In this document: positions 16,153 to 25,096 of the stretch, one piece after another | Layout: each line of letters starts with the position of its first letter | Numbering within the stretch: the first letter of the stretch is position 1 | DNA from: Clostridium sp. 26_21 | Lineage (GTDB): Bacteria > Bacillota > Clostridia > TANB77 > CAG-508 | Direction: 5' to 3' | Assembly: GCA_001915995.1 (NCBI GenBank) | Contig: MNRO01000008.1 | Span: 1-64,000, forward strand | DNA: 64,000 nt | Position numbers and translations under genes: made by a program | Notes under the pieces: generated by a model | What the model saw: only the letters and a program-made list of their open reading frames with translations | What the model was told of the DNA's origin: nothing | Database searches by the model: none

Positions 16153-17524
16153 AATAAAAAAATATAGGGTTAATAGTAATATTTTTTTTGAAAAATGTAG
16201 AAAACATAAATCAATAATATTATTTATATTTTTAGTATGTCTATTTTGTTATTATTTTATTTGGACAATATCTCAACCATATAATACATGTCCAGATGAA
16301 GGAATGAAATGGGATATATGTAAATATATATATGAAAATAACAAGTTACCACGAGGAGAAGAAGAATCGATAAGAAATCCAAACTGGGGAATATCTTATG
16401 CTTTTCAACCAATTTTTACATATACAATTGGAGCAGGATTTATGAAAATTGCTTCAATATTTACTAAAAATGAATTTGCATTAGTAGTTTCGGCGAGACT
16501 TGTAAGCACATTAAGTATGACATTATCAATTTATTTAGTAATAAAAATAGCAGATAAATTGTTTAAAAATAAAGGAATTTATAAATATTTATTTATTACA
16601 TTTATTGCATTTCAACCTTTAACGGCGTTTTTAGCATCATACATAAATAATGATTCAACAGCAGTATTAGCAACAACAATGATAATATATTTGTGGATTC
16701 TAGGATTAGAAAGTAACTGGAAAACAAAACATTGCATTTTACTTGGATTAGCAATAGGATTTTGTGCATTGACTTATTATAATGCATATGGATATATATT
16801 ATGTAGTATAATATTATGTTTGGTATCTGTAATTTCAGATAAAATGGATATTAAAGATATTGGAAAAAAAGTTTTAATAGTAGGATTTGTTGCATTTGCA
16901 GTTGCGGGATGGTGGTTTATTAGAAATGCAATATTATATAATGGAGACTTTTTAGGAATAAATGCTCAAAACGAATGTGGAGACAAATATGCATTAGATC
17001 AATTTAAACCATCAATAAGACTTACAGTACAAAAAAGAGGAGAAAACTTGTTAGATATGCTGTTTGGAGAAAGATGGTTGTTAACTACAGCATTAAGTTT
17101 TGTAGGAATATTTGGATATCATACAATTGTTATGTCTCAAAAAATTTATTATTGTTATTTTATAATATGGCTAATTGGAGGACTGGGTTGTTTATTAAAT
17201 TTTAAACAATTATTTAAATTCAATAAAAATGAAAAAAATAAGTATTTTTTAAATTATATATTTGTACTTTCAATAATAATTCCAATAGCTTTAAGTATAA
17301 TTTATTCATATACTAGTGATTTTCAGGCACAGGGAAGATATATAATGGGAATTATAATTCCTTTTACATATTTTGTAGTTAATGGAATTCAAACAATTTT
17401 AGATAAAATTATAAAATCAAAAAAGATAAGAAATATTATTATTATACTTATAATTACTCTAATTATTGCAATATCATTTAGAGCATTATTTGCATATGTA
17501 ATACCAGCTTATAAAGTTAAATAG
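16139..17524 (+). CDS. Multi-pass membrane glycosyltransferase (GT39/ArnT- or DUF2142-like)
   Basis: 461 aa with about ten hydrophobic segments. The acidic motif PDEG sits in the first outside loop, in the position of the catalytic Asp/Glu of ArnT/PMT-type enzymes that use polyprenyl-linked sugars as donors. The pattern NPNWGISYAFQP before the second helix also resembles this clan. ATG 16139 overlaps the GT2 stop, giving translational coupling; a start at 16109 lies deeper inside the previous gene. Likely role: transfer of the lipid-linked sugar to an outer glycopolymer or protein. GT39 versus DUF2142 remains open. Confidence 0.75.
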   Translation: MMTNEIKKYRVNSNIFFEKCRKHKSIILFIFLVCLFCYYFIWTISQPYNTCPDEGMKWDICKYIYENNKLPRGEEESIRNPNWGISYAFQPIFTYTIGAGFMKIASIFTKNEFALVVSARLVSTLSMTLSIYLVIKIADKLFKNKGIYKYLFITFIAFQPLTAFLASYINNDSTAVLATTMIIYLWILGLESNWKTKHCILLGLAIGFCALTYYNAYGYILCSIILCLVSVISDKMDIKDIGKKVLIVGFVAFAVAGWWFIRNAILYNGDFLGINAQNECGDKYALDQFKPSIRLTVQKRGENLLDMLFGERWLLTTALSFVGIFGYHTIVMSQKIYYCYFIIWLIGGLGCLLNFKQLFKFNKNEKNKYFLNYIFVLSIIIPIALSIIYSYTSDFQAQGRYIMGIIIPFTYFVVNGIQTILDKIIKSKKIRNIIIILIITLIIAISFRALFAYVIPAYKVK

Positions 17525-17540
17525 AAAGAAGAGGATAAAA

Positions 17541-18671
17541 ATGATAGGGTTTAATGTACCAATTTATATGAAAGAATCAATAGATTGTATAAAAGAAGCT
17601 GCAGAGAGTAGAAAAATTTGTGGTGATGGAGCATTTACTAAAAAATGTAGTGAATGGATGGAAAAAAAATTTAATGCTCATAAAGTATTAATGACAACAT
17701 CTTGTACATCAGCATTAGAAATGGCAGCAATATTATTAGATTTAAAACCAGGTGATGAAGTAATAATGCCATCATATACATTTGTATCAACTGCTGATGC
17801 ATTTGTAATGGTAGGAGCAAAAGTTGTTTTTGTAGATGTAAATCCTAATACAATGAATATAGATGAAGAAAAAATAAAAGAAGCAATAACAGATAAAACA
17901 AAAGCAATTGCTGTTGTTCATTATGCAGGAATCTCACCAGATATGGATAAAGTAATGAAAATAGCTAAAGAACATAATTTAAAAGTTGTAGAAGATGCAG
18001 CACAAGGATTTATGGCAAAATATAAAGACAAATACCTTGGAACAATTGGAGATATTGGTTGTTATAGTTTCCATGAAACAAAAAATTATAGTATGGGCGA
18101 AGGTGGAGCAGTAGTAATAAATGATCCTGATTTAATTGAAAGAGCAGAGATAATAAGAGAAAAAGGAACAAATAGAAATAAATTCTTTAGAGGTGAAATT
18201 GACAAATATACATGGGTAGATTATGGTTCATCATATTTACCAAGTGAGCTAAATTGTGCATACTTATATCCACAATTAGATAAAGCAGAAGAAATTAATA
18301 ATGCAAGATTAAGTTCATGGAATTATTATAAAAATAATTTAGAAGAATTAGAACAAAAAGGATTAATAAAAATACAAACAGTTCCAGAATATAGTACACA
18401 TAATGCACACATGTTTTATATAAAAGCAAGAAGTTTAGATGAAAGAACAAGCCTAATAAAATATTTGAAAGACAATGGTATACAAGCAGTATTCCATTAT
18501 ATACCATTACATGATTCTCCAGCAGGAAAGAGATTTGGAAGATTTAATGGAAAAGATAAATTTACTACGATAGAAAGTGAAAAATTAATTAGACTTCCAA
18601 TGTATTATGGACTAACAAAGCAAGAACAAGATGAAGTAATAAAAAGAATAAAAGAATTTTATCAAAAATAA
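17541..18671 (+). CDS. dTDP-4-amino-4,6-dideoxygalactose transaminase (WecE/RffA type)
   Basis: 376 aa DegT/DnrJ/EryC1 fold PLP enzyme. The PLP lysine lies in SFHETKNYSMGEGGA, a wording characteristic of WecE/RffA, which aminate dTDP-4-keto-6-deoxyglucose at C4 using glutamate. TTSCTSALEMAA and MPSYTFVSTADAF near the N-terminus form the PLP phosphate pocket, and EDAAQG holds the Asp that contacts the pyridine nitrogen. It corresponds to ArnB in position and chemistry within the cassette. No rmlA/rmlB gene for the substrate is in the window. Confidence 0.9.
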   Translation: MIGFNVPIYMKESIDCIKEAAESRKICGDGAFTKKCSEWMEKKFNAHKVLMTTSCTSALEMAAILLDLKPGDEVIMPSYTFVSTADAFVMVGAKVVFVDVNPNTMNIDEEKIKEAITDKTKAIAVVHYAGISPDMDKVMKIAKEHNLKVVEDAAQGFMAKYKDKYLGTIGDIGCYSFHETKNYSMGEGGAVVINDPDLIERAEIIREKGTNRNKFFRGEIDKYTWVDYGSSYLPSELNCAYLYPQLDKAEEINNARLSSWNYYKNNLEELEQKGLIKIQTVPEYSTHNAHMFYIKARSLDERTSLIKYLKDNGIQAVFHYIPLHDSPAGKRFGRFNGKDKFTTIESEKLIRLPMYYGLTKQEQDEVIKRIKEFYQK

Positions 18672-18693
18672 TTACAGAAGGTGAGATTTTTTA

Positions 18694-19809
18694 ATGAAAA
18701 AAATTGTTATAATAGGGGCAAATAATTTTCAAATGCCATTAATAAAAAAAGCAAAACAATTAGGATATGAGACACATGTTTTCGCTTGGGCAGATGGAGC
18801 AGTTGGAGCAGAATTTGCAGACTATTTTTATCCAATTAGTATAATAGAAAAAGAAAAAATATTAGAAAAATGTAAAGAAATTAAGCCTGATGCAATTACA
18901 TCTGTTGCATCAGACTTGGCAACATTAACAGTAAATTATTTGGCTGAAAAATTAGGACTTGCTGGAAATAGTTTAGAATGTACTAAAATTTCAACAAATA
19001 AATATGAAATGAGAAAAGCATTTCAAAAAAATGGAGTATCAGTACCTAAATTTTTTGAAATATCAGATGTTAATGATTTTTCAAAAATAAAAGAAATGAA
19101 AGCACCAATAATTGTAAAACCAACAGATAGATCTGGAAGTAGGTCAATTACTAAAATTGAAGACTTAAATGATGTTGAAAAATTAAAAGAAGCAATAAAA
19201 GAAGCAATAGAAGTATCATTTGAAAAAAAAGCAATTGTAGAAGAATATATTGATGGAGAAGAATTTAGTGCAGAAGGAATTACATATAAAGGAAAACATA
19301 CTTTATTAACAATAACAAGAAAACAAACAACTGGTGCACCACATTTTATAGAAACAGGACATACTGAGCCAGCAGGATTAAGTGCTGAAATGCAAGAAAA
19401 AATAAAAAAAGAAGTATTTGCAGGTTTAAATAGTTTAAAAATAAAAAATAGTGCATCACATACAGAATTTAAAATAACACCAGAAGGTGAAGTAAAAATA
19501 ATAGAAATAGGTGCAAGAATGGGTGGAGATTGTATAGGTTCAGATTTAGTACAGATTTCTACAGGCGAGGACTTCTTAAAAATGGTAATAGATGTAGCAT
19601 TAGGAATTGCTCCCGATTTTACAAAAGTAACAGAACCTAAGAAAGCAGTAATAAAATTTATTTTTACAAAAGCTGATGTAGAAGAATTAGAAAAAATAAA
19701 AAGAGAACATCCAGAATATATTTATTATATTAGTCCTATTGATGAAATAAATTCTCATAAAATTATAGATAGTTCAACAAGATATGGATATTATATTTTA
19801 GCAATATAA
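18694..19809 (+). CDS. ATP-grasp carboxylate-amine ligase-like protein
   Basis: 371 aa. The N-terminal 100 residues form a preATP-grasp Rossmann region (IVIIGANNFQMPLIKKAKQLG). The central ATP-grasp has IIVKPTDRSGSRSITKI as the glycine-rich ATP loop and IVEEYIDGEEFSAEG as the hinge. The C-terminal part has metal-binding IIEIGARMGGD. The family joins a carboxylate to an amine via an acyl phosphate. Immediately behind an aminotransferase that makes an amino sugar, it may N-acylate that sugar with an amino acid, but the substrate is inference. Confidence 0.8.
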   Translation: MKKIVIIGANNFQMPLIKKAKQLGYETHVFAWADGAVGAEFADYFYPISIIEKEKILEKCKEIKPDAITSVASDLATLTVNYLAEKLGLAGNSLECTKISTNKYEMRKAFQKNGVSVPKFFEISDVNDFSKIKEMKAPIIVKPTDRSGSRSITKIEDLNDVEKLKEAIKEAIEVSFEKKAIVEEYIDGEEFSAEGITYKGKHTLLTITRKQTTGAPHFIETGHTEPAGLSAEMQEKIKKEVFAGLNSLKIKNSASHTEFKITPEGEVKIIEIGARMGGDCIGSDLVQISTGEDFLKMVIDVALGIAPDFTKVTEPKKAVIKFIFTKADVEELEKIKREHPEYIYYISPIDEINSHKIIDSSTRYGYYILAI

Positions 19810-19833
19810 AATATTATTTAAAAGGAAATAAAA

Positions 19834-20196
19834 ATGGATAAAGAAGTAAAGAAAAAAACAAAAATTAGAGATATATGTATATTACAAGCAGTAATAGCAG
19901 TATATACATTATCAACAGTGTTTGCAAAATTTGCATCAGGACAAGAATTTTTATCATTTAAATTTATACTATTTTATGGAATAGAAATCCTTATATTAGG
20001 TGTATATGCAATAATTTGGCAACAATTAATAAAAAAATTTGATATATCTGTAGCTTATGCAAATAAAGCAATGGGATTGCTATGGTCAATTGTATGGGCA
20101 ATTTTAATATTTAATGAAACAATAACAATAAAAAATGTAATAGGAGTAATAATTGTAATAGTAGGTACAATTATAGTAAATAGTGAAGATGAGTAA
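19834..20196 (+). CDS. Small EamA/SMR-like membrane protein, flippase half (ArnE/ArnF-like)
   Basis: 120 aa with four hydrophobic segments; the last reads NVIGVIIVIVGTIIVNSEDE, the usual end of SMR/EamA half-transporters. It overlaps the next, related small protein by 8 nt. In the Arn pathway the two SMR-like proteins ArnE and ArnF flip undecaprenyl-phosphate-aminosugar across the membrane. The pairing and the neighbours make that role likely here. Drug efflux is the alternative for the family but fits the context less well. Confidence 0.75.
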   Translation: MDKEVKKKTKIRDICILQAVIAVYTLSTVFAKFASGQEFLSFKFILFYGIEILILGVYAIIWQQLIKKFDISVAYANKAMGLLWSIVWAILIFNETITIKNVIGVIIVIVGTIIVNSEDE

Positions 20197-20524
20197 ATAT
20201 ATAATTTTATTAGTATTATCAGTAGTTGTAAGTTCAATATCACAAATAATATTGAAAAAAAGTGCTTCCAAAACATATAGTTCAATAATTAAAGAATATT
20301 TAAATCCATATGTAATAATTGGTTATGGATTAATGGTATTATCAACAGTTTTAGTTGTTTTGGGATTAAAAGGAGTTCCATATAAAAATGAGCCAATAAT
20401 AGAGTCATTGGGATATATTTTTGTAATGATTTTAAGTAACAGAATTTTAAAAGAAAAAATAACTAAAAAGAAATTAATAGGAAATTTATTAATTTTGATA
20501 GGAATTATAATTTATTACATATAA
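20189..20524 (+). CDS. Small EamA/SMR-like membrane protein, second flippase half (ArnE/ArnF-like)
   Basis: 111 aa with four hydrophobic segments (first about 3-20, last about 92-110). ATG 20189 overlaps the stop of the preceding half, so translation is probably coupled and 1:1, as expected for a heterodimer. VVSSISQIILKKSAS in the first helix is the SMR-type start. It is the last gene of the glycosylation cassette. Confidence 0.75.
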   Translation: MSKYIILLVLSVVVSSISQIILKKSASKTYSSIIKEYLNPYVIIGYGLMVLSTVLVVLGLKGVPYKNEPIIESLGYIFVMILSNRILKEKITKKKLIGNLLILIGIIIYYI

Positions 20525-20544
20525 ATAAAAAACTCGCATACAAT
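20516..20544 (+). promoter_or_regulatory. Possible sporulation sigma-E promoter of cwlD
   Basis: CATACAAT (20537-20544) equals the Bacillus sigma-E -10 consensus. TACATATA (20516-20523), 13 bp upstream, resembles the sigma-E -35. In B. subtilis cwlD is under sigma-E, which agrees. The -10 lies in the 5' arm of the hairpin at 20531. Confidence 0.5.
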
Positions 20545-20570
20545 TATAAAAAAATGTATGGGAGTTTTTG
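20531..20570 (+). terminator. Terminator of the glycosylation cassette that also buries the cwlD Shine-Dalgarno
   Basis: Arms AACTCGCATACA and TGTATGGGAGTT (one mismatch) with a 12-nt loop, followed by TTTG. The 3' arm contains GGGAG, the only Shine-Dalgarno for the cwlD ATG at 20573. Confidence 0.65.
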
Positions 20571-20572
20571 TT

Positions 20573-21281
20573 ATGATCTTATTAAGAAAAAAAAGAATAA
20601 TATTAATTACTTTGAGTGTATTTGTATCTATATTAACATTTGCACTTATAAAAGATAAAAGAGAAATAGTTCCAACAGTATCATTACCTGTTTCAGGAAA
20701 GACAATAGTAATAGATGCACGGACATGGAAAACCAGATGAGGGTGCACAGAGTAGCACAGGAACAACTGAAGCTGCAACAAATTTGAAAATTGCATTAAA
20801 GTTGCAAAATTTATTAGAACAAAGTGGAACAACAGTAATATTAACACGTTCAGATGAAAATGCTATATATGATATAGATGCTAAAACATTAAAACAGAAA
20901 AAGATATCAGATATCCATAATAGAGTAAAAATTGGAAATGAAAGTTCTGCAGATTTATTTGTATCAATACATTTGAACAAGATTCCACAGCAACAATATT
21001 ATGGATGGCAGACATTTTATAAGCAAGGAAGTGAAGAAGGAAAAAGATTGGCAGAATCTATTCAAAATAATTTAAATGAAGCAATCCAAAAAGAAAATAA
21101 TAGAATTGCCAAAACAATAGATAATATATATATAATAAAACATGTAGAAATTCCAATTACGATTGTAGAATGTGGATTTTTGTCAAATCCAACAGAAGAA
21201 AAAAAGCTTTTGGAAGATAATTATCAAAATAGATTAGCATGGGGAATCTATAATGGAATAATTGATTATTTTTATAATTAA
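20573..21281 (+). pseudogene. cwlD: Frameshifted N-acetylmuramoyl-L-alanine amidase CwlD
   Basis: An N-terminal membrane anchor (about residues 8-24) and TIVIDA are in one frame; the rest of an Amidase_3 domain is in the next. Removing one C at 20720 restores IVIDAGHGKPDEGAQ, the zinc-binding GHG site of the family, and a continuous protein of about 235 aa. Later motifs ADLFVSIHLN and the catalytic Glu in TIVECGFLSNP are intact. CwlD makes muramic lactam in spore cortex. The insertion falls one codon before the catalytic His and is not in a homopolymer. As written only a 50-aa fragment or an unanchored downstream part could be made. Sequencing error and true mutation cannot be told apart here. 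Confidence 0.85.
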
Positions 21282-21311
21282 ATGCAATTAATAAAAATTG
21301 ATTTAAAAATA

Positions 21312-21340
21312 TTGACAAATATGTATAAATATGCTAAAAT
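21312..21340 (+). promoter_or_regulatory. Sigma-A promoter of rplU-rpmA
   Basis: TTGACA and TAAAAT with a 17-bp spacer and a TGC extension before the -10. Confidence 0.85.
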
Positions 21341-21430
21341 ACTTAATTGTAATCCGCTTAGTCAAGGTAAGCAAATGTTATGAAAAAAATAACTACCTTT
21401 TTTAAGGATTAGCGAGTATACAAATAAGGG
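21341..21430 (+). ncRNA. Ribosomal protein L21 leader (cis-regulatory RNA)
   Basis: The segment between promoter and rplU has a closing stem AATCC / GGATT, a small hairpin GCTTA / TAAGC, and a hairpin in which GTTAT/ATAAC and AAGGTA/TACCTT pair before a run of T. The elements AATCCGCT and GGATTAGCG match my memory of the Firmicutes L21 leader. The T-run hairpin suggests attenuation, with AAGGTA and TAAGC shared between alternative pairings. Confidence 0.65.
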
Positions 21431-21443
21431 AGGTGCATTTTAA

Positions 21444-21806
21444 ATGTACGCAGTAATTGAAAGTTGTGGAAAACAATACAAAGTAGCAGAAGGAGATGTA
21501 GTATTCTTCGAAAAATTAGATACAGCAGAAGGAAAAAAAGTTACTTTTGATAAAGTAATATTAGTATCTGATGATGGAAAAGTACAAGTTGGAAATCCTT
21601 ATGTTAAAGGTGTAAAGGTTGAAGGAAAAGTTGTAGCACACGGAAAAGCTAAAAAAATCATAGTTTTCAAAATGAAAGCTAAGAAAAATGAAAGAACAAA
21701 ACAAGGACATAGACAACCATACACTAAAGTTGAAATTACAGGAATAAAAACAGTTGCAAAGAAAACAGCAGCAAAAGCTGAAAAAACAGAAAAAGTTGAA
21801 GCTTAG
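21444..21806 (+). CDS. rplU: 50S ribosomal protein L21
   Basis: 120 aa. MYAVIESCGKQYKVAEGD and the C-terminal KKNERTKQGHRQPYTKVEITGI are L21 signatures; it binds 23S rRNA. An Ala/Lys/Glu tail of about 15 residues extends past the usual end. The Shine-Dalgarno is GGGAGGTG. In most Firmicutes the next gene is ysxB (prp), a protease that trims L27; here 94 non-coding bases lead straight to rpmA. Confidence 0.97.
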   Translation: MYAVIESCGKQYKVAEGDVVFFEKLDTAEGKKVTFDKVILVSDDGKVQVGNPYVKGVKVEGKVVAHGKAKKIIVFKMKAKKNERTKQGHRQPYTKVEITGIKTVAKKTAAKAEKTEKVEA

Positions 21807-21909
21807 TTATAAATAGTGATTTTAATAATAGTAATATAATGAAGAAATTCATATAAGGCAATCTGGAAGAGAAATCAGATTAGATTAAAAGCTGAAAGGA
21901 GTGAAAATC

Positions 21910-22185
21910 ATGGCACATAAAAAAGGTCAAGGTAGTATCAAGAACGGTAGAGATAGTGAATCTAAGAGACTTGGTGTCAAGAGAGCTGATGGCCAATTCG
22001 TTTTAGCAGGAAATATCCTAATAAGACAAAGAGGAACAAAGGTACATCCAGGAATTAATGTTGGAAAAGGTAGTGATGATACACTATTTGCATTAGTTGA
22101 TGGAACAGTAAAATTTGAAAGAAAAGGTAAAGACAAAAAACAAGTTAGTGTTTACCCTGTTGAAGAAACAACAGTAAATGAATAA
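21910..22185 (+). CDS. rpmA: 50S ribosomal protein L27 without the Firmicutes N-terminal extension
   Basis: 91 aa starting MAHKKGQGSIKNGRDSESKR. L27 lies beside the peptidyl-transferase centre, and its N-terminal tail contacts tRNA ends. Most Firmicutes L27 begin with a 9-12 residue leader ending in LQFFA that Prp removes. Here the ATG is placed exactly at the mature end, after AAAGGAGTG. A GTG at 21901 inside that ribosome site would add only three residues. The rest is typical of Clostridia. A terminator follows. Confidence 0.96.
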   Translation: MAHKKGQGSIKNGRDSESKRLGVKRADGQFVLAGNILIRQRGTKVHPGINVGKGSDDTLFALVDGTVKFERKGKDKKQVSVYPVEETTVNE

Positions 22186-22195
22186 TTTTTACATA

Positions 22196-22231
22196 AAGAA
22201 GCATGAAAATTAAATTTCATGTTTCTTTTTT
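22196..22231 (+). terminator. Intrinsic terminator after rpmA
   Basis: Stem GAAGCATGAAA / TTTCATGTTTC followed by six T. Confidence 0.88.
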
Positions 22232-22301
22232 ATTGATAAATTATATCTAATATGATATAGTTGTTCAAGAAAAAACATCAAACAGAAGAGAGGAAATGCC
22301 G

Positions 22302-24992
22302 ATGGATAAATTAGTATTAATAGACGGAAATAGCATAATGAATAGAGCATTTTATGGAATAATGGGGAGCAAAATGCTAACAACAAAAGATGGAAAATAC
22401 ACAAATGCAGTATATGGATTTTTAGCAATATTGTTTAATATAATAGATGATATAAAACCAGAATATATAGCTGTTGCATTTGACCTAAAAGGAAAATTAA
22501 AAAGAAAAGAACTATTTGAAGGATATAAAGCAAATAGACATGGAATGCCAGATGAACTGGCAGAACAAATGCCAGTAATAAAAGATGTTTTAAGAGCAAT
22601 GAATATAGATATTATTGAAAAAGAAGGATATGAAGGTGATGATATTTTAGGTACACTTGCAAAATATGGAGAAAAGCAAGGACTAGAAGTTACAATACTT
22701 TCAGGAGATAGAGATACATTTCAATTAGCAAGTGATAATATAACAATAAGAATTCCAAGAACAAAAGCAGGAAAAACAGAAACAGAAAATTATAATAGAA
22801 AAAAAGTTCTTGAAGAATATGGACTAGAACCTGTACAATTAATAGAAGTAAAAGCATTGCAAGGAGATACATCTGACAACATTCCAGGTGTTCCAGGAAT
22901 AGGACCAAAAACAGCAATATCATTAATTCAAAAATATCATTCTGTAAAAGAATTATATGAAAAAATAGAAAAAGGTGAAGATGATTTAAAAGGAAAACAA
23001 AAAGAAAATATTGTTGCAAATAAAGATATGGCAGAACTTTCAAGAACACTTGGAAAAATAGATACAAATGTACCATTAGAAGATACATTAGAAAATTTAA
23101 AAGTAGAAGAATGGGATAAATCAAAAGTATTAGAAATTTTCGAAGAACTACGTTTTCAAAGATATATTGATAAATTTGGACTAAGAACTGCTGGAATAGT
23201 TGAACAGCCAGAAAAAGAAAATGTAAAAATAGAAGTTAAAGATATAATAGAAATACCAAATTTGAATGGAAAATTATATTATTATTTAGATGTACAAGAC
23301 AATTCAAATGAAGAAGATATTATAAAAAAAGATATAATAGGAATTGCAATATATAATGAAAAAAATATATATTATATGAAAAGAACACAAGAATTTGAAG
23401 AAAAATTAAAAAAAGTTTTCGAAGATGAAAAAATAGAGAAATATGGATATAATTTAGCTCAAGACTATATTTTATTAAAACAAATTGGAATAACAATGAA
23501 AAACATAGTATATGATGCAAAAATTGCAGCATATATATTAGACCCAACAAGCAAATATGAAATAGATATAATTGTTAGAGATTATTTAGAAATAAATAAT
23601 GATGAATTACTAGAAAAACAAGGAATACAAGAAAACAATAAACAAACATCATTGTTTGAAAATATAAGTGATGAAAACACAGATAATACTTCAAAAATAA
23701 AAGCAGGAATATATGCAAAAGAAATATTTGAATTATCAGAAGTTACAATAAATAAGTTAAAAGAAACAGATTGCTTAGAATTATTCAAAAACATAGATAT
23801 GCCAACAGTAGAAGTGTTAGCTGAAATGCAATGGAATGGTATGTATTTAGATGTTGATGAATTAAATAAGTATGGTGATCAATTAAAGGAAAGATTAGAA
23901 ATATTAACAAAAGAAATATATGAATTATGTGGTGGAGAGTTTAATATAAATTCAACAAAACAACTTGGAGAAATGTTATTCGAAAAATTAAAATTACCAG
24001 TAGTGAAAAAGACAAAAAGCGGATATTCAACAGATGTAGATGTACTAGAAAAATTAGTAGAAGAACATCCTGTAATAGAAAAAATATTAGAATATAGACA
24101 ATTAATGAAACTAAATTCAACATATGTAGAAGGAATGAAACCATATATAAACCCAAAAACAAAAAGGATACATTCATTTTTCCATCAAACAATAACAGCA
24201 ACAGGAAGAATAAGTTCAACAGAACCAAATCTTCAAAATATTCCAACAAGATTTGAATTAGGAAAACAATTAAGAAAAGTATTCAAACCAGCAGAAAATT
24301 ATATTTATATAGATGCAGATTATTCGCAAATTGAATTAAGAGTATTAGCACATATTTCAAATGATGAACATATGGTACAAGCATTTATAAATGGAGAAGA
24401 TATCCATAGACAAGCAGCATCAAAAGTATTTAATACACCAATAGATGAAGTAACAAAAGAACAAAGAAGTAATGCAAAAGCAGTAAACTTTGGAATTGTT
24501 TATGGAATAAGTGATTTTGGATTAGGAGAACAATTACATATATCAAGAAAAAAAGCAAAACAATATATAGATCAATATTTGGAAATGTATTCTGGAATAA
24601 AGAAATTTATGGAAGATATTGTAGAAAGTGCAAAGGAAAAAGGATATGTTGAAACAGAATTTAAAAGAAGAAGATATATACCAGAATTGAAATCAAATAA
24701 TTATATGGTAAGACAATTTGGGCAAAGAGTAGCAATGAACACACCAATTCAAGGAACAGCAGCAGATATAATGAAAATAGCAATGATTAATGTTATGAAA
24801 GAATTAAAATTAAGAAATATGAAATCTAAAATAGTATTACAAGTACATGATGAAATGATGATAGAAACAGCATTAGAAGAAGTTGATGAAGTTAAAGACA
24901 TTTTAAAAGAAAAGATGGAAAATGCAATAAAACTAAGAGTACCACTTATAGCAGAAGTTTCAGAAGCTACGAATTGGTATGATTGTAAATAA
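22302..24992 (+). CDS. polA: DNA polymerase I, probably lacking proofreading
   Basis: 896 aa, full length. The 5'-nuclease domain (1-290) has VLIDGNSIMNRAFYG, AFDLKGKLKR, YEGDDILGTLA and GVPGIGPKTA. The polymerase domain (about 490-896) has motif A DADYSQIELR, motif B RSNAKAVNFGIVYG and motif C LQVHDEMMIE. The region between is an exonuclease fold without the DxE motif (the first strand reads YYYLDVQDNS), so 3'-5' activity is probably lost, as in Bacillus-type Pol I. It fills gaps in repair and removes RNA primers. ATG 22302 is favoured over ATG 22296 by spacing from AGAGG. Confidence 0.96.
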   Translation: MDKLVLIDGNSIMNRAFYGIMGSKMLTTKDGKYTNAVYGFLAILFNIIDDIKPEYIAVAFDLKGKLKRKELFEGYKANRHGMPDELAEQMPVIKDVLRAMNIDIIEKEGYEGDDILGTLAKYGEKQGLEVTILSGDRDTFQLASDNITIRIPRTKAGKTETENYNRKKVLEEYGLEPVQLIEVKALQGDTSDNIPGVPGIGPKTAISLIQKYHSVKELYEKIEKGEDDLKGKQKENIVANKDMAELSRTLGKIDTNVPLEDTLENLKVEEWDKSKVLEIFEELRFQRYIDKFGLRTAGIVEQPEKENVKIEVKDIIEIPNLNGKLYYYLDVQDNSNEEDIIKKDIIGIAIYNEKNIYYMKRTQEFEEKLKKVFEDEKIEKYGYNLAQDYILLKQIGITMKNIVYDAKIAAYILDPTSKYEIDIIVRDYLEINNDELLEKQGIQENNKQTSLFENISDENTDNTSKIKAGIYAKEIFELSEVTINKLKETDCLELFKNIDMPTVEVLAEMQWNGMYLDVDELNKYGDQLKERLEILTKEIYELCGGEFNINSTKQLGEMLFEKLKLPVVKKTKSGYSTDVDVLEKLVEEHPVIEKILEYRQLMKLNSTYVEGMKPYINPKTKRIHSFFHQTITATGRISSTEPNLQNIPTRFELGKQLRKVFKPAENYIYIDADYSQIELRVLAHISNDEHMVQAFINGEDIHRQAASKVFNTPIDEVTKEQRSNAKAVNFGIVYGISDFGLGEQLHISRKKAKQYIDQYLEMYSGIKKFMEDIVESAKEKGYVETEFKRRRYIPELKSNNYMVRQFGQRVAMNTPIQGTAADIMKIAMINVMKELKLRNMKSKIVLQVHDEMMIETALEEVDEVKDILKEKMENAIKLRVPLIAEVSEATNWYDCK

Positions 24993-24993
24993 G

Positions 24994-25021
24994 AAAAAGG
25001 TGGCAGATGTCACCTTTTTTG
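24994..25021 (+). terminator. Intrinsic terminator after polA
   Basis: AAAAGGTG / CACCTTTT with an 8-nt loop and T-run. Confidence 0.88.
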
Positions 25022-25041
25022 TATTTGTTCTTCAGAAATAC

Positions 25042-25070
25042 TTGAAAAAAATGCAAAAAAATAGTAAAAT
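25042..25070 (+). promoter_or_regulatory. Promoter of pth
   Basis: TTGAAA and TAAAAT with a 17-bp spacer. Confidence 0.7.
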
Positions 25071-25096
25071 AAACTACATAAGGAAAAGAGGAAAAT

